A stretch of DNA of 64,000 nucleotides from an uncultured Bacteroidota bacterium (lineage in GTDB: Bacteria > Bacteroidota > Bacteroidia > Bacteroidales > P3). Positions 8,308-17,790 of this stretch are shown in pieces. Where the stretch lies: positions 25,034 through 89,033 of the forward strand of contig CACYPU010000010.1 in assembly GCA_902776365.1 (NCBI GenBank). Direction: 5' to 3'. A program made the translations under genes and the position numbers. The notes under the pieces are model-generated. The model was not told where the DNA came from and made no database searches. It worked only from the letters and a program-made list of their open reading frames with translations. Each line of letters opens with the position of its first letter. Position 1 is the stretch's first letter.

Positions 8308-11300
8308 ATGGCACGCAGAACCAATATGATAGAAGGCGCGATGCGGAGTTTTCCGATACTCGCGTTTTGCATTGTTATCGTTTTAGCCATAGGTTTCTAC
8401 GCCCTGCCCAACCTGAACAAGAACGAGTTCCCCAATGTGACGATGAAACAGGGTGTGGTCGCCGTGGTCTATCCCGGCGCCACCGCCGAGGAGATTGAGG
8501 AGCAGGTGGCCGGCAAGGTAGAGGAATACCTGTTCACCTTCACCGATGTCGACAAGACCAAGACCTATTCCTACAGCCAGAACGGCATGTTGTATGTCTT
8601 TGTCACTCTGGTACATTCGGACGACGACACCAAGGTCACCTGGTCGCGTATCCGCGAAGGATTGACACTCTTCCGACTCACCAGCCTGCCACAAGGGGTG
8701 GCGGCGACAGCCGTCATCGACGACTTCGGCAACGCCTCGTCACTGCTGCTGGCCATCGAGAGCAACGAGCGTTCGCCACGCGAATTGGAGACTGTGGCCA
8801 AGAATCTCTCGACACGGCTGCGCAACATCAAAGAAATGGGCAAGATAAGCGTCGTGGGAGACCAGAAGGAGGAGATTGCCGTCCACATGGACCCCATGAA
8901 GCTCACACAATATGCCATCTCGCCCTCCATCGTTTCGGCCGAATTAGCCGCCCATGGTTTCAGAACAATCTCAGGCAGGGTGAGCAACAACGAGGGGAAA
9001 GCCATGGTGCATGTGTCGATACCCTTCGGCAGTATCTACGAGCTCAGCGACATGGTGATTTTCGCCGACCCCGCGACAGGTCAGACGCTGCGTCTGCGCG
9101 ACGTGGCCACCATCGAGCCACGCTACGAAGAGTCGAAACCCCACATCTCCTACAACGACAAGGAGGTCTTGCACAACCGCTGTATCATGCTCTCAATAGA
9201 GATGCGGCCGGGCAACAACGTGGTGGACTTCGGCACCGATGTGGAGGAGATTATCAAAGACTACGAAGCCACCCTCACCCCCGACATCCATATCCACCGC
9301 ATCACCGACCAGCCCCAGGTGGTAGACCGTTCGGTGCGCTCGTTCCTCAAAGACCTCATCGAGGCCATCTTGGTGGTTATCATCGTGATGCTCATCCTCT
9401 TCCCCTTGCGCACGGCACTGGTTAGCTCCACCTCGGTGCCCATCTGCATCGCCGCCACGTTGGGCATCATGTACTTCTTGGGATTCGAGTTGAACACCGT
9501 GACGCTGGCGGCGCTCATTGCCGTGTTGGGCATGATAGTCGACGACTCGGTGGTGGTCATCGACGGCTACACGGACCTGCTGCATGAAGGCCACTCACGA
9601 TGGTATGCGGCGGCAGTGTCGACCTCCAAGCTGGCCAACTCCATGCTCTTTGCCACCGCCTCCATCGCCATGATGTTCTTCCCGGCGATAGCCATCCTCA
9701 AGGGGAACACCATGGGCGACTTCATCGGCCTCTTCCCATGGACAATACTGATAGCGCTGGCCTGCAGTTTCCTGTATGCCATACAGGTCATCCCATTCCT
9801 CTCGTCGCGTCTCATCCGCCGCTCAGTCAACAAAAAAACCACCCTGCTGGAACGCACACAGAAGAGATTTTTCGACGGACTGCAGAATGGCTACCAGTGG
9901 CTCCTCTCCCTTTGCTTCCGCCACAAGAAAACCACATTGTTCCTAGGTCTCGTCTTCGTGGTGGCTGGCGGACTCCTGTTCACCCAAGTCAACATCCAGA
10001 TTCTGCCTAAAGCCGAGCGCAATAGCTTTGCTGTCGAGATACACCTGCCCGCAAGCTCCTCCATTGAGGAGACCGACTACGTGGCCGACTCGCTGGCAGC
10101 ACTGCTGATGAAGGACGAACGCGTGGAAAGCATCACCTCCTTCGTCGGCATGTCGTCGCCACGCTTCCACATGACCTACGCCCCGCAGCTGGCCTCCGAC
10201 AACTACGCCCAGTTTATCGTCAACACTGTGAGCGACGACGCCACCAAGGAACTCATCACGGAATATGCACAGCGCTACGAGAACATCTTCCCCAACGCAC
10301 AGATACGCTTCAAACAGATGGACTACCAGTTCTCCCTGTCGCCCATCGAATTCTATATCAAAGGAGACAACTACAACGACATCGCCTCCGTCCGCGACTC
10401 GTTGTTGCGCATCATGAAGCAGAACCCCAACCTCTTCTATGTCCACTCCGACTACGACGAGACGGAGGAAATGATCGATGTGGTGCTGAAGACCGATGCC
10501 GCCAACCGCTTGGGCATCACTCAGTCCACCCTCTCCATCTTCCTCAGCGGCGCCCTGTCAGGCACCACCCTCTCCTCCATGTGGGAGGGCGACTACAACA
10601 TCCCCATTTCCATCTACTCCGAAGGGAAACAGAACATCGACTACGGCTCCTTGGGCGACCTGCTGGTTCCCTGTGCCCTGCCGGGCGCATGGGTGCCCCT
10701 GCGCCAGGTCGCCGACATACAACCCCATTTCCACCACAGCAACATGCCCCATCGCAACGGTGTAAGGTGTGTCACCGTGTCGGCCGACGTGATGCCCGGT
10801 GCCGGTCAAATCCGCGAACATAACAAAATTGCCGACCAACTCGAAGAGATGGATTTGCCCGATGGCGTCACCTGGGAACCTGGTGGCACCTATGCCTTCT
10901 CACAAGAACTCCTGCCAGGACTGCTGATGTCCATCATTGCAGCCATTTGCGTCATGTTCGTGGTGCTCATCATCCACTACGGCAAACTGAGCATCTCGCT
11001 GCTCTCCATCTCCATGTCGGTACTCTGCATCTTCGGCACCACATTCGGACTCTGGCTATTCGGGCTCGACTTCTCCATCTCGGCGGTGCTGGGACTTATC
11101 TCTTTGGTGGGCATCGTGGTGCGCAACGCAATTATCATGTACGACTATGTGGCCGAGCTGCGAAGCAAGACCACCATGAGCGTCACCGAGGCCGCCTACC
11201 AGGCCGGCTTGCGGCGCATGCGTCCCATCTTCCTCACCTCGGCGACAACGGCCCTCGGCGTGATACCCATGATTTTGGCCGGCACATTGCTTTGGATGCC

Positions 11301-11436
11301 CATGGGGGTCGTCATATGCTTCGGTACCCTCTTCACCCTGCCGCTAGTCATCACCATCCTCCCCGTGGCCTACTGCGTAGCCTTCGAGAACAAGAAACGC
11401 CAGAACTTCCGCCCCATCAAACTTTCAAAGAAGTAA
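8308..11436 (+). CDS. RND (HAE1/AcrB-type) inner-membrane efflux pump
   Basis: A 1,042-aa protein of normal AcrB-family length, a proton-driven inner-membrane exporter of drugs or other toxic molecules. It has a TM1-like segment (FPILAFCIVIVLAIGFYAL), two large periplasmic loops, and two blocks of transmembrane helices. TM4 carries GMIVDDSVVVIDGY, with the Asp-Asp pair expected for proton relay; the second half contains GIVVRNAIIMYDY and ends before a basic tail. It starts 27 bp after the adaptor gene and is followed 4 bp later by the outer-membrane channel. Substrate unknown; no regulator gene is adjacent. Confidence 0.95.
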   Translation: MARRTNMIEGAMRSFPILAFCIVIVLAIGFYALPNLNKNEFPNVTMKQGVVAVVYPGATAEEIEEQVAGKVEEYLFTFTDVDKTKTYSYSQNGMLYVFVTLVHSDDDTKVTWSRIREGLTLFRLTSLPQGVAATAVIDDFGNASSLLLAIESNERSPRELETVAKNLSTRLRNIKEMGKISVVGDQKEEIAVHMDPMKLTQYAISPSIVSAELAAHGFRTISGRVSNNEGKAMVHVSIPFGSIYELSDMVIFADPATGQTLRLRDVATIEPRYEESKPHISYNDKEVLHNRCIMLSIEMRPGNNVVDFGTDVEEIIKDYEATLTPDIHIHRITDQPQVVDRSVRSFLKDLIEAILVVIIVMLILFPLRTALVSSTSVPICIAATLGIMYFLGFELNTVTLAALIAVLGMIVDDSVVVIDGYTDLLHEGHSRWYAAAVSTSKLANSMLFATASIAMMFFPAIAILKGNTMGDFIGLFPWTILIALACSFLYAIQVIPFLSSRLIRRSVNKKTTLLERTQKRFFDGLQNGYQWLLSLCFRHKKTTLFLGLVFVVAGGLLFTQVNIQILPKAERNSFAVEIHLPASSSIEETDYVADSLAALLMKDERVESITSFVGMSSPRFHMTYAPQLASDNYAQFIVNTVSDDATKELITEYAQRYENIFPNAQIRFKQMDYQFSLSPIEFYIKGDNYNDIASVRDSLLRIMKQNPNLFYVHSDYDETEEMIDVVLKTDAANRLGITQSTLSIFLSGALSGTTLSSMWEGDYNIPISIYSEGKQNIDYGSLGDLLVPCALPGAWVPLRQVADIQPHFHHSNMPHRNGVRCVTVSADVMPGAGQIREHNKIADQLEEMDLPDGVTWEPGGTYAFSQELLPGLLMSIIAAICVMFVVLIIHYGKLSISLLSISMSVLCIFGTTFGLWLFGLDFSISAVLGLISLVGIVVRNAIIMYDYVAELRSKTTMSVTEAAYQAGLRRMRPIFLTSATTALGVIPMILAGTLLWMPMGVVICFGTLFTLPLVITILPVAYCVAFENKKRQNFRPIKLSKK

Positions 11437-11440
11437 AGCC

Positions 11441-12805
11441 ATGAAACACAACATATTTATTAAAGCTCTGCTGTGCGCAAGCCTAATCTTCAGCTCCCAT
11501 TTCTCCAGTCTCAATTCCCAGGTGCTATCCCTCGACAGTTGCCTCGCCCTGGCGCGACGGAACAACGTGGACATCCGTACCTCGCAAATCGAGATTGAGA
11601 AAGCCCGCGAGGTGAAAGCGCAGGTGTACACCAAATATTTCCCGCAAGTACAACTGTCTGCCTTGGGTTACTACGCAGCCAATCCCCTCCTCAATTTCGG
11701 CATCGAGGATGTGCAGTCGAGCGACATGCGGGAAATCCTTGAAGCACTCTACGAAAGCGTTGCCGCTGCGGGCAGCGACATCAAGAAAGAGGTGACGATG
11801 ATGAAAAAAGGTGTATCGGGATCCCTTGTCCTTGCCCAACCCCTCTACACTGGCGGCCGCATCGCCACCGGCAACCGTCTGGCCGAACTGGGAGTCGAAG
11901 CTGCCGAGCTCCAATCCGAGATACAGATTCGCGACATCATCGAGAACATCGAGTCATCCTACTACCTTATCATTGCCCTCCAGCAGAAAGAGGCCACCGT
12001 CTCCTCCGCTCTGGCACTCATCGACTCGCTCGACCGCACCGTGCAGTCCGCTCTGGCCAACGGCCTCGTCACCCGCTCCGACGCCCTGCAGATACAACTC
12101 AAACGCAACGAGATGCTCGCCAACCAGCAACAACTTGCCAGCGGTATCCGTCTCTCCAAACGCCTGCTCTGCTGCCAGATAGGCATCGACTACAGCGACG
12201 CTCTCTCCTTCTCCGACCCCTCACTCGTCGCACCGCCACCCCTCTCCTTCTCCTATTCCACAGTGGGCGACTCGCTCCGTCCCGAAACCCGTCTGCTGCA
12301 ACTCAGCGTAGAAGCTGAAGAGCTGAACCGTCGCATGACCCTCGGAGAGTCCCTCCCACAGCTCACCCTACTTGGTTCTGCCTACTATGGCAACATCATG
12401 AAAACAAACCCCACCGGCAACGCTGTAGCGCTGCTCTCCTTGTCGGTGCCGCTCACCAGCTGGTGGGAGACGTCCCACAAGCTGCGCCAACACGATATCC
12501 GCATTGCGGAAGCACGTATGAAGCAAGAACATCTCACTCACATGATGTCGCTCGAGGAAGAGAAAGCCTACAGCGACATGATCGACTCCTACATGCTGCT
12601 CAAGTCTGACTCCGCGGCACTCGATGTCGCCCAAGAGAACTATCGGCTCGCCGACCTTAACTACAAAGCCGGCGTCGCCATGATTTCCGACGTCCTACAG
12701 GCACATACCCTGCTGCTACAGGCACAAAATGCCATCACCGACCGTCGCACCACCTATATCATGGCCCGACGTCGTCTGCTCGACCTGCAACGCAGCCGGA
12801 ACTAA
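11441..12805 (+). CDS. TolC-family outer membrane efflux channel
   Basis: 454 aa with an N-terminal signal peptide (hydrophobic run ALLCASLIFSSHF), then the TolC/OEP pattern: LDSCLALARRNNVDI, long amphipathic helices, SGSLVLAQPLYTGGRIATGN, and a second repeat ending in YKAGVAMISDVLQAHTLLLQA. It forms the outer-membrane duct of the tripartite pump encoded just upstream. The stop is only 3 bp from the stop of the convergent DUF2147 gene; I see no terminator between them. Confidence 0.93.
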   Translation: MKHNIFIKALLCASLIFSSHFSSLNSQVLSLDSCLALARRNNVDIRTSQIEIEKAREVKAQVYTKYFPQVQLSALGYYAANPLLNFGIEDVQSSDMREILEALYESVAAAGSDIKKEVTMMKKGVSGSLVLAQPLYTGGRIATGNRLAELGVEAAELQSEIQIRDIIENIESSYYLIIALQQKEATVSSALALIDSLDRTVQSALANGLVTRSDALQIQLKRNEMLANQQQLASGIRLSKRLLCCQIGIDYSDALSFSDPSLVAPPPLSFSYSTVGDSLRPETRLLQLSVEAEELNRRMTLGESLPQLTLLGSAYYGNIMKTNPTGNAVALLSLSVPLTSWWETSHKLRQHDIRIAEARMKQEHLTHMMSLEEEKAYSDMIDSYMLLKSDSAALDVAQENYRLADLNYKAGVAMISDVLQAHTLLLQAQNAITDRRTTYIMARRRLLDLQRSRN

Positions 12806-12808
12806 TAA

Positions 12809-13270
12809 CTATTCTTCAATCTTGTCCCAGTAGACGCTCTCGCCGATACCCAGTATCGAGCCTCTGAGCTTCAGCTGACCCTCTTCGGTGAACTCCACCG
12901 TCAGGCTGGCGCGGATACCACGCTGGGGATCATAGATTTTGGTACCGTCCCAACGGTGCTTCTTGGCGTTGTATTTCAGGCCCGTGAACAGCACAATCTG
13001 GTCGGCAGGAGTATTGCGGAGGCTCTTGTCGGGATTCTTCGCGTCCAGAATCTTGTTGCCGTTGGCATCGGTGTCGTGCTCCAGCCAAATCACCTGACCC
13101 TGGTAGGTTCCATCCTCCAGTTTGACAATTTTTGCCTTGAAATTGTCGTCTCCCTGCTTGCTGGAATAGGTGCCGACAATATTGTCGCCATTGTCGTTAA
13201 GAGGCTGTTGTGCAGAGGCTAATCCCATGCAACCCCACAGAAGGGCAATCATCAGAAATACACGTTTCAT
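12809..13270 (-). CDS. DUF2147 domain exported protein
   Basis: 153 aa with a clear signal peptide (MKRVFLMIALLWGCMGLASAQ). The mature part matches the DUF2147 pattern: NIVGTYSSKQGDD, KIVKLEDGTYQGQVIWLE, IVLFTGLKYNAKKHRWDGTKIYDPQ, KLRGSILGIGESVYWDKI. Members are small secreted or periplasmic beta-rich proteins of unknown role, often near fatty-acid or transport genes. It is divergent from the thioredoxin-fold gene at 13387; the 115-bp AT-rich gap between them must hold both promoters. Confidence 0.85.
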   Translation of the reverse strand: MKRVFLMIALLWGCMGLASAQQPLNDNGDNIVGTYSSKQGDDNFKAKIVKLEDGTYQGQVIWLEHDTDANGNKILDAKNPDKSLRNTPADQIVLFTGLKYNAKKHRWDGTKIYDPQRGIRASLTVEFTEEGQLKLRGSILGIGESVYWDKIEE

Positions 13271-13328
13271 GTCAAAAACCGTTTTAATATTTTTTGCAAA
13301 AATAAGAAAAAAAAATAAATTACGATTT

Positions 13329-13362
13329 TTTGTTATAAATCAATTTTTTCTTCGTACTTTTG
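13329..13362 (+). promoter_or_regulatory. Bacteroidota-type promoter for the thioredoxin-fold gene
   Basis: A -33-like TTTG (13329-13332) and a -7-like TACTTTTG (13355-13362, matching TAnnTTTG) are separated by 22 nt, ending 24 nt before the ATG at 13387. The spacing is at the long edge of the known range. Confidence 0.55.
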
Positions 13363-13386
13363 CAGCGGAATAAACACCCTTTTGAC

Positions 13387-14703
13387 ATGAAGAAACTCTT
13401 TCTACTTTTCGCACTTGTGGCAGGCGTTGCCTTCGGGGGACGGGCACAGGTGAAGGTGTATGACGAAAGCATTGATGCCATGCAGCAAATCAAGGAGGCC
13501 ACGGAGCTGGCACAGAAGAGCGGCCGCTACGTGCTCTGCCAGGTGGGCGGCAACTGGTGCCCCTGGTGCCTGCGCTTTGCCGATTTCGCCAAGAAAGACA
13601 GCGTCATAGCACCCCTCATCGAGCAAAACTACGTCTACATCCACGTCAACTACTCCAAGGGCAACAAGAACCTGAAAGCCATGCGCTTCCTCGGCAACCC
13701 CGGCCGCTTCGGCTACCCCGTCTTCGTCATCCTCGACAGCGAAGGCAAGCCCATCCACATCCAGGAGTCGGAGTCGCTCGAGGAGGGCAAGGGCTACAGC
13801 CGCCAGAAGGTGGAGAAATTCCTCCGCCTCTGGAACCGCCAAGCCGTCGAATCCGAGGCCACCCTGCTGGAAGAAGCCTACCAAAAACAGTCAAAAGAGC
13901 AACTTTATGAGTTCTTCGACCACTGGTCGGAGGACATCTCTTCCAACGAGAGCGAAGCTCCCAACAACCGGGTGGCCGAGGCACACAAAATCTTCGCCGC
14001 TTTCTACCAGCCCCTGCAATTGGACAAGATAGGCTGTGGCGGCAACGAGTTTGGTGTCTCATATAAAGACTTCCCTTATTTTATTGTACAGAACCAGTTA
14101 TATAGTATTTACATAGCCGACACCCTCCCGTTCAAGCCCGACGAGATGGAAGCCTACTACACCGACCGCATCAACGAGACCTATCCGGACGACAGCACTC
14201 GCAAAGGATGGATAAAATACCTGAAAAGAGAACTCGAGATAGGCCGCATGTCTCTGTCGTTTTTCGATAGCTGGCTTGACAATACTTGGGAAAAAATCCC
14301 CACCGAAAAGATGGACATGAAAATCGACTTCCGTCCCTCTGTGAGTTTTCCCGGCAAGAAAGTCGTCTATCTAACTGATGATTACAAGAAACTGCTGGAC
14401 AAGTTCCTGGGCGACCAGCATGTCGACCTAGGAGAGGAAAGTATCATGCAGACAGCCTACGCCAAGGAGGAGAGTCGCCAGCGGATGGATTTCATCCAGC
14501 AGGCCGCCAAAATCTTCTACGGCCACTGGGGTGGCTACTGGCAGTACGAGACCTACCCAGAAGCTAACAGTATAATCATTGATGCCCGCATGCAGCGTGC
14601 CATCGTCAACTTCCGCTTCGTCTACGAAGGGGGCGAGGTGTATCTGGAAAAACAGAACGGCGAATGGACCGTGGTGTCAGGACGTCTCACCTGGATAGAA
14701 TAA
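13387..14703 (+). CDS. Exported thioredoxin-fold protein
   Basis: The ATG at 13387 is preferred because it starts a signal peptide (MKKLFLLFALVAGVAFGGRAQ) and lies after the promoter; the frame is open further upstream. The 438-aa product has a thioredoxin domain at about residues 35-145 with the redox motif GGNWCPWCLRF (a CPWC pair) and the cis-Pro-like region GYPVFVILDSEG, then about 290 residues of alpha/beta sequence I cannot assign. Probably a periplasmic thiol-disulfide protein. The last stretch (AIVNFRFVYEGGEVYLEKQNGEW) looks like a small ligand-binding fold, but this is not certain. Confidence 0.82.
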   Translation: MKKLFLLFALVAGVAFGGRAQVKVYDESIDAMQQIKEATELAQKSGRYVLCQVGGNWCPWCLRFADFAKKDSVIAPLIEQNYVYIHVNYSKGNKNLKAMRFLGNPGRFGYPVFVILDSEGKPIHIQESESLEEGKGYSRQKVEKFLRLWNRQAVESEATLLEEAYQKQSKEQLYEFFDHWSEDISSNESEAPNNRVAEAHKIFAAFYQPLQLDKIGCGGNEFGVSYKDFPYFIVQNQLYSIYIADTLPFKPDEMEAYYTDRINETYPDDSTRKGWIKYLKRELEIGRMSLSFFDSWLDNTWEKIPTEKMDMKIDFRPSVSFPGKKVVYLTDDYKKLLDKFLGDQHVDLGEESIMQTAYAKEESRQRMDFIQQAAKIFYGHWGGYWQYETYPEANSIIIDARMQRAIVNFRFVYEGGEVYLEKQNGEWTVVSGRLTWIE

Positions 14704-14792
14704 TCACGCCAGCGAAGTGGTTGGAAACAATATGACGGGAAGGTCGCTTTTATAAAGAATGGTATTTTAGATTATTTACAACAACGTTAGTC

Positions 14793-15638
14793 ATGTTTTA
14801 TCGCAATTTTTTAATGTTTTTTTTACTGTCATGTGGCTTAATAGTAAATGAAAGTCACTGCCAAATAACGCTACCTGAGTATCAAGATACCGTATTTCAA
14901 TATTGCGACACTATTTATTATGGATGGTATTCGTCAGAGAGAGCCATGGCAAACGGAGAAGTTTTTCAGGTATATCTTGGACCTCTGGACAATAATCAAG
15001 AAGGATTGTATATTGAAAAAAATATGTGGGGATCATTTTTTGGAACCTGGGCATGCACTATACAGGGTCTAGGAAATTGTGATCAAAACAAAGGGGATTG
15101 TTATATACATATTTCTTTGAATGATACGAATGTGTCTCAATACAATTTATGTTATAATGGGAATGAAAAATATCCATGCTGGTGGACAACAATGTATTTC
15201 TATTCTAAATTTGATACATTAGCATCCCCCTATATTGAAATGAGAGATCGGACAGGAGAACTTATACCGATGTACTATGTAAAAATATCAGACATTAATC
15301 AAAAGACAATCCTGTTTCAAGATCAGTACGGAATCCCATTGTCTCGCTGTATAATTCCCCCTAATGCAAAGTATATTGAAGTATCAGGCAAAGACCCCAA
15401 TGTGGCAAGAGGCCAGTGTGTGTATACTCCAGGCAGCGGTAATGTCACCTTTGTCATTTTGCCAACAGCAAATGATCATAGATTATTGTTACATAAAGGT
15501 AAATTGGAATATCATCCGCTCAATCAATGGTGTAACCCGGATAATATAAATGTGTTGAATTTATTATTTGAGAACGGAAACGTGGAATACAGAACTGACA
15601 CTTATCTCAATGAAAAAGAGGATGAAAATAACAAATAA
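14793..15638 (+). CDS. AT-rich unknown protein with signal peptide, at the head of the RHS island
   Basis: 281 aa, unrecognised. The N terminus (MFYRNFLMFFLLSCGLIVNESHCQ) looks like a signal peptide, possibly a lipoprotein with Cys near residue 14. The mature part is rich in Tyr, Asn and Cys. Base composition is much more AT-rich than the genes on either side, which marks the left edge of the accessory island. It ends directly at the TTG where RHS cassette 1 begins. By position it could be the immunity gene of a lost upstream tip, as the immunity gene at 17791 also has a signal peptide; this is inference. Confidence 0.5.
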   Translation: MFYRNFLMFFLLSCGLIVNESHCQITLPEYQDTVFQYCDTIYYGWYSSERAMANGEVFQVYLGPLDNNQEGLYIEKNMWGSFFGTWACTIQGLGNCDQNKGDCYIHISLNDTNVSQYNLCYNGNEKYPCWWTTMYFYSKFDTLASPYIEMRDRTGELIPMYYVKISDINQKTILFQDQYGIPLSRCIIPPNAKYIEVSGKDPNVARGQCVYTPGSGNVTFVILPTANDHRLLLHKGKLEYHPLNQWCNPDNINVLNLLFENGNVEYRTDTYLNEKEDENNK

Positions 15639-16568
15639 TTGACCACACAAGCATATAAAACGCCTCCACAAAGCTGCACGTTTTCCGTGTCGTTTTACTC
15701 CTTCGTTTTCACCGGGAAAGAACGTGACGAGGAGACCGGCTACGGATACTTCGGTGCAAGATACATGGACCACGAGCTGATGACAATGTGGCTGAGTGTC
15801 GACCCGCTGATGGACAAGTATCCGAACATCTCACCATACAACTACTGCATGTGGAATTCGGTTCGTCTTTCAGACCCCAATGGGGAGGATCCTGTCTTCT
15901 ATGGATTACTCCAATATCAAAAGAGGGACAAGCATGGAAATGACCATGTCGGAGAGACTCAAATAGTCGGGAACTTTCATGTCGTACCATTCTACGACGA
16001 CAAGAACACACTTATAGGATATAATGCAGGAAGATTTCGTTCGGATGGTAATTATGTGGTAGAGTACCAAATGGATCCCAGTGATTTAAATGATTTTTTC
16101 CGTAATTATGAACATTACGAATATGCGGCAGATTGGCTTTATTATACAGGAGAACCGGATTGGAGTTATGTGGCAATGATAAATAACCTTTATTCAGGGG
16201 ATATTGGGGGAGCCTTGTCTGAATTGGGGAAAATGTGGTGTGGGGCTCTCCAAGATCCGGGGTTTTGGTTTTCACTAGCAATTTCAATCACGGACCTTGG
16301 GGTCGGATTGCCTAATACTAACAGCACGGAACAATTTATCTCGGGCAAGGTTAGTTCTCTGCAAAGACAAATCTGCAAGCACCAAGAAAAACTAGGTGGT
16401 TATTTATCCAATTCTATTTCTATGGACAACAAAGGGTTTTTAGTTGGGGCACCATACACAAAATTCAAAAATGTATTTGACGGAAGGGTGAAACACTTAG
16501 AGCACGAAATCCATAATTTTAAAAAAGAGATAGAAAAAGAAAGGAAAAAATCAAATGGAAGAAATTGA
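15639..16568 (+). CDS. Orphan RHS tip cassette 1 (RHS core + unknown toxin domain)
   Basis: 309 codons. Residues about 25-80 are the RHS repeat-associated core signature: FTGKERDEETGYGYFGARY, MTMWLSVDPL, YPNISPYNYCMWN, DPNGEDP. After the DPNG boundary a unique AT-rich C-terminal domain follows (about residues 85-309), as in polymorphic toxins where the core is constant and the tip is exchanged. I do not recognise the tip; it has a hydrophobic stretch WFSLAISITDLGVGL and a charged coiled-coil tail. The reading frame opens with TTG directly after a stop and there is no RHS barrel, so it is more likely a silent donor cassette than a complete toxin. It overlaps the next gene by 14 nt. Confidence 0.75.
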   Translation: MTTQAYKTPPQSCTFSVSFYSFVFTGKERDEETGYGYFGARYMDHELMTMWLSVDPLMDKYPNISPYNYCMWNSVRLSDPNGEDPVFYGLLQYQKRDKHGNDHVGETQIVGNFHVVPFYDDKNTLIGYNAGRFRSDGNYVVEYQMDPSDLNDFFRNYEHYEYAADWLYYTGEPDWSYVAMINNLYSGDIGGALSELGKMWCGALQDPGFWFSLAISITDLGVGLPNTNSTEQFISGKVSSLQRQICKHQEKLGGYLSNSISMDNKGFLVGAPYTKFKNVFDGRVKHLEHEIHNFKKEIEKERKKSNGRN

Positions 16569-16869
16569 GATTAACATTGGCGAGATAAAAAGTTTCGCCC
16601 AGAAAGTTCTAGGAGAAATAAGTATGAGGTTTCCTAAAATAAGAATAAATACCGATTATTATTGGGAAATACCGATAGTTGATAAATTTTCGGTAAACAA
16701 GCCCTCTTCGAAAAACATTACGTTAGGCTCAATAAATGAGGATCTCGAGGATATTAAACAAGAGATGCGTTTGGAAAAAGAAATGATTGATTGGTGGGAC
16801 TGTGAGTTGCTATCGAGGATTTTCATGACCATTGGTAACGAATTGCTAGTTCGTAAAGAAGAAAAGTGA
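16555..16869 (+). CDS. Probable immunity protein for RHS tip 1
   Basis: A 104-aa acidic protein with no signal peptide, starting inside the last codons of tip 1 (14-nt overlap). Predicted cytoplasmic and helical (EIEINIGEIKSFAQKVLGEI; EDLEDIKQEMRLEKEMIDWW). No family recognised. The call rests on position: small, unrelated to its neighbours, translationally coupled to a toxin tip and followed by the next cassette. Confidence 0.6.
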   Translation: MEEIEINIGEIKSFAQKVLGEISMRFPKIRINTDYYWEIPIVDKFSVNKPSSKNITLGSINEDLEDIKQEMRLEKEMIDWWDCELLSRIFMTIGNELLVRKEEK

Positions 16870-16899
16870 AATGTCACATCCACGCAACTTCTTTGACAA

Positions 16900-17784
16900 T
16901 TGATTCCACTAGCATATAAAACCGTCTTGCCAAACTGTGTGAAAAAAACGCAGTTTAATTACCTTGTTTTCACCGGGAAAGAACGCGACGAGGAAACGGG
17001 CTATGGCTACTTCGGCGCCAGATACATGGACCACGAGCTGATGACAATGTGGCTGAGTGTCGACCCGCTGGCGAATAAGTACCCGAGCCTTAGCCCGTAT
17101 GCCTACTGTGCCTGGAACCCTGTGAAGCTGGTGGACCCGGATGGAAGAGACTTTACCGTTTGGATTGAAGATGGTGGGGGAAATACTTATGAATATAAAC
17201 CCAACATGTCTCCAACAGGTGATGCTGCTGCACGGCAACAAATTCAAACATTAAATGATATTTATTCTCTCGATTTAGGCCGTGAAGTATTGGATGTGTT
17301 GATTGAATCGGGTAATGATTATTATTTTACAAACGAATCAACAGGCGTACCAGGAACATCTGCAACGATAGAATATGGCAATGGGTCTAAATCTAAAATG
17401 GGTGGTGCAAATGAGATGCTTAATTTGTCGCATGAATTATTTCATGCATTCCAATTTGAAAATTGTCGAGGCGGGGCTACGTTTACTAATGAAGTGGAAG
17501 CTTTGATCTATAGTAATGCCTTAACCCTACAAGCAATAGGGTGCACCTTAATACAGTTGACCTCAATTAATCCCGGGACACCTAATGGCGATAGCTTTTC
17601 CAATGCAATGAATGGACTATTAAACAATTCCAATTTTTCTCAGACAGATTTTTCTACAGCTGTAGATTTATTTCAGTCTCAGTCTTATATGAATAGAGAT
17701 CATGTATATGACACGGACTATTATACCAAAGGAGACCCTTCAAAAGGGTCGCTATTACAACAATTTTATAATTTGATAAGATAA
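16900..17784 (+). CDS. Orphan RHS tip cassette 2 with HExxH metallopeptidase-like toxin domain
   Basis: 294 codons from a TTG that follows an in-frame TGA. RHS core at about residues 24-82 (TGKERDEETGYGYFGARY, WLSVDPLANKYPSLSPYAYCAWNP, LVDPDGRD). The C-terminal tip holds LSHELFHAFQFE, an HExxH zinc site at about residue 185, with a downstream NEVEAL in which Glu may be the third ligand. This resembles the small zincin effector domains found as RHS tips (compare peptidase M91/NleD-type). There is no N-terminal shell and no ATG, so it is probably a donor module. Its immunity candidate starts 7 bp downstream. Confidence 0.78.
   Translation: MIPLAYKTVLPNCVKKTQFNYLVFTGKERDEETGYGYFGARYMDHELMTMWLSVDPLANKYPSLSPYAYCAWNPVKLVDPDGRDFTVWIEDGGGNTYEYKPNMSPTGDAAARQQIQTLNDIYSLDLGREVLDVLIESGNDYYFTNESTGVPGTSATIEYGNGSKSKMGGANEMLNLSHELFHAFQFENCRGGATFTNEVEALIYSNALTLQAIGCTLIQLTSINPGTPNGDSFSNAMNGLLNNSNFSQTDFSTAVDLFQSQSYMNRDHVYDTDYYTKGDPSKGSLLQQFYNLIR
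16932..16956 (+). repeat. Conserved-position hairpin in RHS cassette 2
   Basis: AAACTGTGT (16932-16940) and ACGCAGTTT (16948-16956) pair over 9 bp with one G-T wobble, about 14 nt before CACCGGG. Equivalent hairpins with different stem sequence sit at the same place in cassettes 1 and 3 and in the remnant. Confidence 0.6.
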
Positions 17785-17790
17785 GTTAAA

